Assembly: GCA_016703425.1 (NCBI GenBank) | Contig: JADJCA010000016.1 | Location: forward strand, 186,001 to 250,000 | Origin: Myxococcales bacterium | Lineage (GTDB): Bacteria > Myxococcota_A > Polyangia > Polyangiales > Polyangiaceae | Reading direction: 5' to 3' | DNA: 64,000 nucleotides | In this document: positions 25,217 to 34,216 of the stretch, one piece after another | Layout of the letters: each line of letters opens with the position of its first letter | How positions within the stretch are numbered: position 1 is the stretch's first letter | Notes under the pieces: generated by a model | Seen by the model: only the letters and a program-made list of their open reading frames with translations | Database searches by the model: none | What the model was told of the DNA's origin: nothing | Made by a program: the position numbers and the translations under genes

Positions 25217-27025
25217 CTAGGGCGCGTGTTTTCTTCGGCGTCCCGCCGCCAAGAGCAGCGCGTCGAGCGTGTCCGCCGACTCGGGCGCTTGCGTCTCCCA
25301 CGGGAGCATCTCGCGGACCGGTAGGTCGTCGCGCGCCGGCGGTGGCTTTGCAGCGTTTTCCCAGCGCTCGCGTAGCGCCGTCGCGATGGCCTCCACGAGC
25401 GGCCGCGTCGTCGTGCGGTCACGCGCGCTCACCTGCACCACGGCCTCGGCCTTCACGGGCGCACGCGCACGCGTTGCCGCGCCGGCCAAGAGCAACCGCT
25501 CCGTCGACTCGAGCCGGTCGACCTTGTTGAAGACGAGGATCCGCGGAACGTCGCCCACGCCGAGCTCCTCCAAGAGCGCGTCGGTCGTGAGCATGTGCTC
25601 GTCTCGCGCCGGGTCTGAGGCGTCGACGACGTGGAGCAAGAGGTCGGCGCCTTCCGCTTCTTCGAAGGTGGCGCGGAAGGCGGAGAAGAGATCTTTGGGC
25701 AGATCGCGAATGAAGCCCACCGTGTCGGTGACGACGACCTCGCGCTCGCCGTAGCCGGCCCAGCCGACGCGGATGGTGCGCGACCGCGTATCGAGCGTGG
25801 CGAAGAGCTTGTCTTCGATGAGGGTGTCGGCGCCGGTGAGCGCGCGGAGCAGCGTGCTCTTGCCGGCGTTCGTGTACCCAACGATGGCGACGGTGGGCAC
25901 CGCATCGCGGCCGCGCTTCTTTCGACGCTCGGTCCGCTGGCGCGCGAGCTTGCGAAGCTCCCCTTCGAGGTGCGAGACGCGCTCCTTGGCGCGCCGCCTG
26001 CCGATCTCGAGCTTCGTTTCGCCGGGACCGCGACCGCCGATGCCGCCGGTGAGGCGCGAGAGCGAGTCGTCTTTGAGCGAGAGCCGCGGCATCGCGTATT
26101 TGAGCTGCGCCAGCTCCACCTGGAGCTTGCCATCCTTGCTCTCGGCGCGCTGCGCGAAGATGTCGAGAATGAGCTGGGTGCGATCGATGACCTTGAGATC
26201 GCTCATGGCCGAGATGGCCGCCGCCTGCGCCGGGCTCAAGTTGCGGTCGAAGACGAGCGTCTCGGCGTCGAGCTCCATGGCTCGCATGACGACGTCTTCG
26301 AGCTTGCCGATCCCGAGGACGAACTTGGGATCGATGCTCTCGCGCGCCTGGACGATGGCGTCGACGACCTCGACGCCGGCCGTGCGCGCCAGCTCGTGAA
26401 GCTCGCGCAAGCTCTCTTCCGGGTGAATGTTGCGGTCGTCCTTCTTGTAGACCTGCACCAAGATCGCGCGGCCGTCCTTGCCTCGCACCTCGCGCGAACG
26501 TATGCGCTTCGCGAAGTCGGCCTCGAGGGACGCCATGAGTTGGCCGACGTGAAGCTCGCCGATGCGCGCGATGGGCAACGGACCGACGATACGGTAGGGC
26601 GGCTCATCGGCGACGTTGTGCGCGTAGACGAAGCCTCGCGGCTCACCGCGAGGGGCCATCTGCACGGCGCACACGACGTCGAGGCGCAGCCGCACGAGGT
26701 CGACGAGGTCGTCGTGCGTCAGCGGCTCGCCGCGGACGTGCGTGTGAATCAAGCGAAGCGCGCGGAAGCGCCCCTCGGCGGCCCGGAGGCGGCCGATGTC
26801 CGGCAGCATGAGCTTGCCCGCGTCGCCGACGATGACGGTGTCGACCTGACCGGAGCGGTGCACGAGCACGCCGACCTGGCGACCGGTGTCGATGGATGCG
26901 TCGACGAGCGAGCGCACGAGCTCAGGCGTCGCCAGGTGCTCGATGGGGACGCGGCGGCGGTAGAGCCGCAACAACGTGCGCTCGGCCGACGGGGAGAGCC
27001 CCTTGGTGTTGCCGTGAAGCTCGAT
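25217..27025 (-). CDS. hflX: GTPase HflX, start codon not canonical as sequenced
   Basis: HflX is a ribosome-associated GTPase that splits stalled or heat-damaged ribosomes. The C-terminal G domain has G1 AIVGYTNAGKSTLLRAL, G3-region DTVGFIRDLPKDL and G4 FNKVD. The N-terminal HflX domain contains VLGIGKLEDVVMRAMELDA, then LSPAQAAAIS, and the RTQLILDIFAQRA block with GGIGGRGPGETKLE. The first normal start in frame is a TTG at 26974, but the conserved N-terminal block ELHGNTKGLSPSAERTL extends upstream of it to an ATC at 27025, with a TAG nine codons before. The gene therefore either uses ATC, or a base change or indel has destroyed the real start. It lies between efp and skp on the same strand. 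Confidence 0.9.
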   Translation of the reverse strand: MELHGNTKGLSPSAERTLLRLYRRRVPIEHLATPELVRSLVDASIDTGRQVGVLVHRSGQVDTVIVGDAGKLMLPDIGRLRAAEGRFRALRLIHTHVRGEPLTHDDLVDLVRLRLDVVCAVQMAPRGEPRGFVYAHNVADEPPYRIVGPLPIARIGELHVGQLMASLEADFAKRIRSREVRGKDGRAILVQVYKKDDRNIHPEESLRELHELARTAGVEVVDAIVQARESIDPKFVLGIGKLEDVVMRAMELDAETLVFDRNLSPAQAAAISAMSDLKVIDRTQLILDIFAQRAESKDGKLQVELAQLKYAMPRLSLKDDSLSRLTGGIGGRGPGETKLEIGRRRAKERVSHLEGELRKLARQRTERRKKRGRDAVPTVAIVGYTNAGKSTLLRALTGADTLIEDKLFATLDTRSRTIRVGWAGYGEREVVVTDTVGFIRDLPKDLFSAFRATFEEAEGADLLLHVVDASDPARDEHMLTTDALLEELGVGDVPRILVFNKVDRLESTERLLLAGAATRARAPVKAEAVVQVSARDRTTTRPLVEAIATALRERWENAAKPPPARDDLPVREMLPWETQAPESADTLDALLLAAGRRRKHAP

Positions 27026-27040
27026 GGCGAACTCGGTGCC

Positions 27041-27090
27041 TGGCTAGACTGGTCGGCTGGACCGCTCGGCTGGACGTCTGGCTAGACTGG
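27041..27090. repeat. Short direct repeats between efp and hflX
   Basis: TGGCTAGACTGG occurs at 27041-27052 and again at 27079-27090, with two TCGGCTGGA units between. The repeats sit just upstream of the damaged hflX start and may mark a small rearrangement there. No function is evident. Confidence 0.5.
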
Positions 27091-27102
27091 CGACCCGGCG
27101 GG

Positions 27103-27663
27103 CTACTTGTTGACGCGCTCCAGGTATTGACCCGAGGAGGTGTCGATCTTGATCCACTCGCCCTCTTTGATGAAGAGGGGCACGTTCACCACGGCGCCGC
27201 TGGCGACGGTGGCGGGCTTGGTGGCGCCGCTGGCCGTGTCGCCCTTGATGCCAGGCTCGCTGGACGTGACTTGCATGACCACGTTCGGCGGGAGGTCGAT
27301 GCCGACGGGGTTGCCGTTGTACAGGGTGACGTCGATGTTGAGGCCCTCGACGAGCCACTTGGCGGCGTCGCCGACCTTGTCCTTCTCGACGTGGATCTGG
27401 TCACCGGTGTTGGTGTCCATGAAGACGTAGGTGTCGGATTCGGCCCACGAGTAGGCCATCGTCCGATCTTCGACGTCGGCGATTTCGACCGACTCCCCGC
27501 TCTTCCAGGTCCGCTCGATGACGTTGCCGTTCGTGAGGTTGCGGATGCGGGCGCGCGTGAACGCTTGACCCTTCCCGGGCTTCACGAAGGTGTGCTCGAT
27601 GACGTGGTACGGAACGCCATCAATTTGAATGCGAAGGCCCTTGCGGATATCGGTCGTGTGCAT
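27103..27663 (-). CDS. efp: Translation elongation factor P
   Basis: EF-P relieves ribosome stalling at polyproline runs. The 186-residue protein has the three-domain EF-P layout, beginning MHTTDIRKGLRIQIDGVPY. The modification loop is FVKPGKGQAF (candidate modified Lys31, the lysine type, so EpmA/B or 5-aminopentanol chemistry rather than Arg rhamnosylation). It continues NLTNGNVIERTW and ends in EGEWIKIDTSSGQYLERV, the EF-P C-terminal signature. The ATG at 27663 is clear. The proline-rich membrane and kinase proteins nearby are plausible clients. Confidence 0.96.
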   Translation of the reverse strand: MHTTDIRKGLRIQIDGVPYHVIEHTFVKPGKGQAFTRARIRNLTNGNVIERTWKSGESVEIADVEDRTMAYSWAESDTYVFMDTNTGDQIHVEKDKVGDAAKWLVEGLNIDVTLYNGNPVGIDLPPNVVMQVTSSEPGIKGDTASGATKPATVASGAVVNVPLFIKEGEWIKIDTSSGQYLERVNK

Positions 27664-27799
27664 CGCGGCGTCCAGGTAGTAGTGGGGTGCGCTTGGTTAG
27701 CAGGGAACCGTGCGTCCCGCAATGGATCTGCGGCTTCGCGGCCCGCTTGCCAGCCACCCCCCCTTGCCAGCCACCCATGGGGCGCGTAAGCAGTCGCCG

Positions 27800-28660
27800 G
27801 TGCACGACGTCGACGAAGAACTCCGCGAAATCAAGCGCGAGATCATCGAGTCTCGGGGCCTCGTCATCAAGACGAACAACCTGACCAACGCCCTCAGCGC
27901 CGACATCCGGTCCATCGCCAAGCGCCAGCAGGACTACGAAAAGCGCCTCTCGCTGAACAGCGCCACGGCGTACATCGTCTTCGTCGTAGTCGTCTTCATC
28001 GCGCTGAAATTCGCCTGGGACGCCCGCATCGACGCCGTCAAGAGCGACACCGAGCACAAAACCCTCGAGAACGAGCGCCTCAAGAAGGAGGTCCGCGAGC
28101 TCCAGAAGCGCGAGGAGGATCGCGCCCGCGCCGAGATGCGCGCGGCCCAGTTCTACGAGCTCGTGCGCCAGGGCAAGCGCGGCGAGCTCGTCGAAGCGTG
28201 GGAGTCGATCAAGAAGGAGCCGCTCTCGAAGGCCGAGCAGATCGCCATCTCCGACGCCGTCGAGCGCGCCAAAAATGAGCTCAGCGTCTCGGCCTATGCG
28301 CAAGCGACAGACCGGGCCCGCGCCGGTCGCTGGCAAGAGGCCGCCACGGCCTACGAAGAGGCGCTGAAGTACAAGGAAGACTCGGCCATCGCGCCGGCGG
28401 CGCGGCTCGGCCTCGGCGTGGCCTACCGAAAGCTCGGCAAGCAGAAGGAAGCGATCCCGATCCTGACGGCGCTCGCCGAGGGCGCGACCGACAAGGAGCT
28501 GCAAGACGACGCGCTCTATCACCTGGGTCACAGCCAGAGCGAGCTTCAGGCCTGGAACGACGCGAAGAACACGTGGCGGACGCTCCTCCGCAAGTACCCC
28601 GACTCGTCCTTCGCGCCGGAAGGGCGCCTTCAGCTCGCCCAGCTCACGCAGTATCACTGA
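27800..28660 (+). CDS. Single-pass membrane protein with coiled coil and TPR-like C-terminus
   Basis: A cytoplasmic N-terminal helix (VHDVDEELREIKREIIESRG) leads to one transmembrane segment (ATAYIVFVVVVFIALKFAW). A charged coiled coil follows (KTLENERLKKEVRELQKREE), then about 160 residues of TPR-like repeats (AGRWQEAATAYEEALKYKED, LGLGVAYRKLGKQKEAIPIL, LYHLGHSQSELQAWNDAKNT). This topology resembles YbgF/CpoB-like coordinators of envelope assembly, but that is inference. The GTG at 27800 is preferred because the upstream frame, including an ATG at 27722, contains a duplicated GCCAGCCACC stretch and reads as non-coding. Confidence 0.8.
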   Translation: MHDVDEELREIKREIIESRGLVIKTNNLTNALSADIRSIAKRQQDYEKRLSLNSATAYIVFVVVVFIALKFAWDARIDAVKSDTEHKTLENERLKKEVRELQKREEDRARAEMRAAQFYELVRQGKRGELVEAWESIKKEPLSKAEQIAISDAVERAKNELSVSAYAQATDRARAGRWQEAATAYEEALKYKEDSAIAPAARLGLGVAYRKLGKQKEAIPILTALAEGATDKELQDDALYHLGHSQSELQAWNDAKNTWRTLLRKYPDSSFAPEGRLQLAQLTQYH

Positions 28661-28707
28661 GCAGAGACGCTCCCGACGCTCGTCGCGTCACGCGCCACGC
28701 GTTCCGC

Positions 28708-29040
28708 TCAGGCGCCGAGCGCGGCGTCTTTGCGTACGCTCGCCACGAAGGCAGCACCCAGTGCGACGGCCAAGAGGCTCGCGAACCAGGCGGCGTTGGC
28801 GGCCTCGCCGATGCCGGTACCGAGCGCTTCCACGGGGTTCGGAAACTTCGTGTAGTTCGCAGCCACTGCCTCGAGGTTGATGCCGACGGAGAAGAGTCCC
28901 TCGGCGAGCACCATGGCGGCGCCGGCGCCGAGCGTGCGTGACCTCGCAGCCCCGCGACGCGTCGCCGCAAAGACCGACACGACAAGCACGGTTCCAAGCA
29001 TCAGCCACATGCCCACGCCACCTTCGCGAAGAAATTCCAT
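28708..29040 (-). CDS. Short MotA/TolQ/ExbB-like membrane protein, 110 aa
   Basis: Three hydrophobic helices are visible: GMWLMLGTVLVVSVFAA, TLGAGAAMVLAEGLFSVGI and AAWFASLLAVALGAAFVAS. The start MEFLREGGVGMWLMLG and the block GTGIGEAANAAWFASLL resemble the first helix and the GxxEALxxTAAGLxVA signature of ExbB/TolQ/MotA proteins. The cytoplasmic domain is missing and the protein is only half the usual length. A proton-channel role is therefore doubtful. A sigma-54-like promoter lies 80-100 bp upstream, and an ExbD-like gene is encoded upstream on the same strand. Confidence 0.65.
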   Translation of the reverse strand: MEFLREGGVGMWLMLGTVLVVSVFAATRRGAARSRTLGAGAAMVLAEGLFSVGINLEAVAANYTKFPNPVEALGTGIGEAANAAWFASLLAVALGAAFVASVRKDAALGA

Positions 29041-29120
29041 GATCGTTGTCCTTCAATGTTTGGTTGGTTGCCGAAGTTGCTTGTTGGATGAGCCCCCGCT
29101 CGGCGGCTCGCTGTGGAAAC

Positions 29121-29140
29121 GTGATGCGATGACCGTGCCA
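29121..29140 (-). promoter_or_regulatory. Sigma-54-like (-24/-12) promoter
   Basis: On the minus strand TGGCACGGTCATCGCA matches the consensus TGGCAC-N5-TTGCA with one mismatch (TCGCA) and the exact GG/GC spacing. It points at the 110-aa membrane protein gene starting at 29040, leaving a leader of roughly 75 nt. A GAF-AAA+-Fis regulator is encoded 3 kb away, though its sigma-54 contact loop is atypical. Confidence 0.45.
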
Positions 29141-29251
29141 TGACGGCATTCGCTTGATTTCCAGGGGTCGGCGCCGCTCGATCGCCCCCGGCGTCCGGAA
29201 TCGCGGACACTCGCGGGGCGCCGTCCGTCCGCCGTCTGTCCGCTCCGCCGG

Positions 29252-30771
29252 TCAGGGCGCCGGAGGAGGCCCGACCCGCACAGCGAGCTCGCTCCCGGCG
29301 CGCACGGCGCCTTCGGCAGCGCGCGCCAGCGCCTCGGCGCCCCCGTGGAACGGCGCCCCGTCGACGCGCGAGAGCCGCAGACGCACGGCAACGAAGTCCG
29401 ATGGGATGACGAACGCCGCCTCCGGTGGCGCGCCGCGAGGTAGCACCGGCGGCTCGCCCTTCTGGAGGAGCATTTCGACGCGGCCGGCGCCGCACTCGGC
29501 CGCCAGGGCGAGCAGGCGGCCGACGACCGCGACCGTCGTTCGTGCGTCGAGAAGCAACGAGAGCTCGGGCGCCGGGGGCTGCGACTCACGCTGCGCGACG
29601 GCGGGACAGAGCGCGTTGGCGATGGCGCTCTGCGCCGCCGGTGTGTCGATGGCGTCGAGGCGCGCCACGCGGCGCCCGTCGACGGCGACGGCATCGCGTG
29701 AGACCTGGAGCGCCGCCGCGGCGTGCGGCGGGGGCGCCAGCTCCGACGGCAAGTGCGTGGCCGGCGGCCCCAAGGCCGCGAAGAAAGCGAACTGCCCCTC
29801 GAGCGCCGAAGCGACGCTCCGCCGCGCCGCGGACACCCGGAGGCCGTAGGCCGCGTCAGACGCGACCGTCGCAACGAGGAGCGCCGCAAGGATCGTCGCG
29901 CTTCGCGGCCTCGCCGAGCGCGACGGGCCCGCCGGTGCTGCCCGGCGATAGCGCATCGTCTCACCGAAGAGCGCGGCCGTGATGACGGCCAGGCCAAGGC
30001 CCCAGGTGATCGCCCGCGCGTCGCCGATCGACGTCAGCGCGACGGCGCGCTCGCTGCGGGTGAGCGCGTCCGTCCACGCAAAGCCCTCGCGACCGGACAA
30101 GCGGGCGAGCGACGCGATGAAGGCCATCACGACGGCGGCGATCGAGGCGACAGCGCTCGTGGCCGGAGGCAGCGCGTGGTCCGTAGCGAGGGCCTCGCCC
30201 GCGGTCTCCCCGGCCGTGTCCACAGGCCTCTCCTCAGGCCGGCCTGCCAAGACGAGCGCGACGGAGGCGACGAACACGACGCCCCACTCGCCCAGCGACG
30301 CGGCGAGGATCATGAGCGCGCCCGGCACGATCGCCGCGGCCCACCGATCGCGGCGTCCTTTGCGTTCGCTGACGACGTCGCGAACCGCGCGAGCTTGCGC
30401 CCCTAGCCACACCACACACGCAGCCGTAAGCGCCACGCCAACGCCGCCCGCAAAGCGCACGGCGCTCGCTTCGTAGGCTCCCACGTGAAGCACCGCGAAC
30501 CGCTCCGCCAGCTCGCACGTCGCCAGGAACCGCTCGACGTGGCTCCAGTTGACGTGCGCCGACGGAATCGTGAGCGCGAGGAGCACGGTCGCGACGACGC
30601 GACCGCTCGCGCCGCGTCCGAGGAGCGCCGTCAACGCATACACGACCACGAGCGCCTCGATGAGGAGACCTGCTAGGCCGCTCAGGTGAACCCAATGCGC
30701 AGGCGAGTGCGCCTTCGGGCCGGCGTACCCGAGGGCCGCAGAGGCCACGACGCCGAGCCCCAACGCGAGCG

Positions 30772-30778
<7 letters not shown>
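29252..30778 (-). CDS. Polytopic membrane protein with ExbD/TolR-like C-terminal domain
   Basis: About eight transmembrane helices occupy the first 320 residues (for example ALGLGVVASAALGYAG, LAGLLIEALVVVYALTALLG, GVALTAACVVWLGA, ATILAALLVATVASDAAYGL). The C-terminal 190 residues are soluble. They contain VSRDAVAVDGRRVARLD and LSLLLDARTTVAVVGRLLAL followed by ECGAGRVEMLL, which resembles the periplasmic domain of ExbD/TolR with its D-A-x-x-x-Y region altered. The gene start overlaps the kinase stop by 7 bp, so the protein is probably co-expressed with the Ser/Thr kinase and could be its substrate. Confidence 0.65.
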
Positions 30779-31849
<1,071 letters not shown>

Positions 31850-31872
<23 letters not shown>

Positions 31873-33388
31873 GCGCCCTGATGAGCTCGTTCATGTGAGA
31901 GCGCGCGACGCCGAGACGCCGGGCTGACTCGGCCACGTTCCACGACGTCGCCGCGAGCGTGTCGGCGAGCAGGCGCCGCTGAAATCGCAGCGTGGCCTCG
32001 CGCCAACCCTCGGGCTCGTTGGTCTCCGCGTCGCTCGGCGCCTCGGCCTTCGCGCCCGGAAAGACGTGACGCGCGTCGACGCGCGCGGTGCCCTCCGCGA
32101 GCGCCGTCGCCCAACCGCGCGCGATCACATTCTCGAGTTGGCGCACGTTGCCGGGCCACTCGCTCTCCTCGAGCGCGAGCTCCGCGGCGCGAGAAAGCGC
32201 GAGCCGCCGGCCGTGCTGTTCGGCCAGGCGCACGAGAATCGCGTCGGCGATGAGCGCGATATCCGAGACGCGCTCGCGAAGCGGCGGCACGTGGATGCGA
32301 AGGACGTCGAGCCGGTAGAAGAGATCTTCGCGAAAGCGCCTCTCGGCCACCAGCTCCTTCAGATCGCGGTTGGTGGCGGCGACGACGCGAACGTCGGCCT
32401 CGACGGCCTTCGTGCCGCCGAGACGGAAGTAGCTTCGGCTCTGGAGAAACCCCAGGAGCTTCGCTTGCACCGAGAGCGGCAGCTCGCCGATCTCGTCCAA
32501 GAACAGGGTCCCGCCGCGGGCCGCTTCGATCTTGCCGTCGAGGCGCCGCGTCGCGGTGCTGTGAGCGCCCTTCTCTGCCCCGAAGAGCTCGCTCTCGAAG
32601 AGCGCCTCGGGAATCACGGCGCAGTTGAGATCAACGAAGGGCCCCGCATGGCGCGACAACGTGTCGTGGACGGCCCGGGCAATGGCGGTCTTGCCGGTAC
32701 CGCTCTCGCCCGTCACGAGGAGCGAGATGGGAACCGGCGCGGCCACGAGTATCTGTTGAAGCACGCTCGCCAAGGCGGCGCTGCGCCCCGCGACGGCGTC
32801 GGCCCGCACACGGCCGCGAAGCTCGCGGGTCACGTCGACGTTCAAGGCGCGCGCGCGCGCGATGCGTCCGGCGAGTGGCGCCAGGTGTTTCGCGAAGAGC
32901 TCGACGAGCGAACGCGCCCCTTCAGGGAATGGCCCAGGCTCGGTCCGTTCGGCGAGGTACAGGACCCCCGCGGCGTCGCCGCCTTGGAGCGGAGCGCAAA
33001 GGATGGCCCGCAAGCTCGCGGCCTGGACGCTTCGCACGTCGGAGAAGCGAGGATCGTCGATGGCGCTGGCGGTGCTCACTGTGCGCCCCGAGGCCAGGGC
33101 CTCGCGCACCACGCTCGTCGAGAACGCGCGGAGCGCCGCCGGAAGTTCGGCGTCGGCGAGGCCCCGAGCGATGCGGACGGGCTCGCCGTCAAGAGCGCGC
33201 AGCTCAATGAGACCGTGGTGCGCGCCAGAGAGGCGCATCACGAGCGAGAGCGCTTCTTCCAGAAACGGGACAAGGTCGTCCTCTTCACCGAGCGAGAGGA
33301 GACCCCGGTAGAGATCACGCTCGATGCGAAGGCGGCTGACGTCGTCGGTCACGGAGCGAGGATCGCGCCCGTCGGCCCTCGGGCGCAA
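31850..33388 (-). CDS. GAF-AAA+-Fis transcriptional regulator with non-canonical GAFTGA loop
   Basis: Domain order in the 512 residues: GAF (about 40-190), AAA+ (about 200-430; Walker A GESGTGKT at 227-234, Walker B GGTLFLDEIGELPL, sensor VVAATNRDLKELV, REDLFYRLDVLRIHVPPLRER, WPGNVRQLEN), and a Fis-type helix-turn-helix (ADTLAATSWNVAESARRLGV). The loop that normally reads GAFTGA and contacts sigma-54 reads GAHSTA at residues 274-279 (32552-32569). This changes the key Phe and second Gly, so interaction with sigma-54 may be altered or lost. Similar GAHSTA-type loops occur in a subgroup of myxobacterial activators, as far as I recall. No receiver domain is present; control is expected through the GAF ligand or the overlapping kinase. 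Confidence 0.92.
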
Positions 33389-33439
33389 CGCGGAAAGCGT
33401 TCGTCGCGCATCAAAAGGCTGCGCGACAGGCCCGATGCG

Positions 33440-34216
33440 TCACAGGCCCGAGACCGAGACTCGGAAGCCCGGCACGCTCGGCGACAGCCCAGGCAGAAGC
33501 GACACGCGCACACCACGAGCGTCGCTGGCGCCGAGAAACCGCGCTCGAAAGCCGCGGCCCACGGCGTCGCCCACGCCAAGGCCGAGGAGCGAGCCAGCGA
33601 CGACATCGGAGAGGTAGTGATGATCGCCCACGAGCATGCCGAGCGACACGCCGGCGGCAACGCCCGCGCTCGCGATCGTGACGGCGGTGTCGGCGGTGCT
33701 CGCCGAGAGCGCGCCCGCCAATGCGAACGTCGCCGATGCGTGCCCCGAGGGCCACGCGAGTCCGCGCCCCGGCGCGAAGAAGTTCCACTCGCGCGCATGC
33801 TCCGGATGGCCATAGCGATCGGCCGCGTCGCGCGGCGCGCCGTGGAGTGGGAACGGCCGGCCCGTCGTGAGCTTCAGCGCGAGCGTCGCGGCGAAGGTGA
33901 CGACCACGGCCTGCGCGGCAGCGGACGCGTGCACCCAATGGCTTCGCCGTGACGTGGCTGCGCCCGACGCGAAGAGGCTCGCGGGGACGAGGACCGGCAG
34001 CACGTAGCCGAGCAAGACGGACGCGTCCCCGAGTCCCTCACTCGCGAAGGATTCGCCCACGGCGCGGCGCGCGTCATGGTCAAGCCCGCTTGATGAAAAC
34101 GCCGCCGTGGACGTCACAGCGGCGGCGGTGGCGATCACGCCGAGCGGCTCGGTGAACGCGCGCGCCGTGTTCGGACCGAGCTCCGACCAGGGCAAAGGTG
34201 CCGGGGCGTCCATCAC
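33440..34216 (-). CDS. PAP2-family phosphatase
   Basis: The three phosphatase motifs can be followed: KLTTGRPFP (motif 1, second RP changed to FP), AWPSGHASATFALAGAL (motif 2) and VGDHHYLSDVVAGSLLG (motif 3 with the catalytic His and Asp, Ser-Arg replaced by Gly-Asp). Five or six hydrophobic helices surround them. Members dephosphorylate phosphatidate, undecaprenyl pyrophosphate or related lipids at the membrane. The start overlaps the preceding large gene by 4 bp (ATGA), suggesting coupled translation with the arrestin-like protein. Motif 3's deviation makes the substrate uncertain. Confidence 0.85.
   Translation of the reverse strand: MMDAPAPLPWSELGPNTARAFTEPLGVIATAAAVTSTAAFSSSGLDHDARRAVGESFASEGLGDASVLLGYVLPVLVPASLFASGAATSRRSHWVHASAAAQAVVVTFAATLALKLTTGRPFPLHGAPRDAADRYGHPEHAREWNFFAPGRGLAWPSGHASATFALAGALSASTADTAVTIASAGVAAGVSLGMLVGDHHYLSDVVAGSLLGLGVGDAVGRGFRARFLGASDARGVRVSLLPGLSPSVPGFRVSVSGL

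Noticed and set aside
27710..27799. Extended start of the coiled-coil membrane protein
   Set aside because: Contains duplicated GCCAGCCACC sequence and Pro/His/Arg residues with no continuity to the helix; GTG at 27800 fits better.
32066..33952. 628-codon plus-strand frame opposite the GAF-AAA+-Fis gene
   Set aside because: No recognisable domain; composition and position show it is the complement of a real gene.
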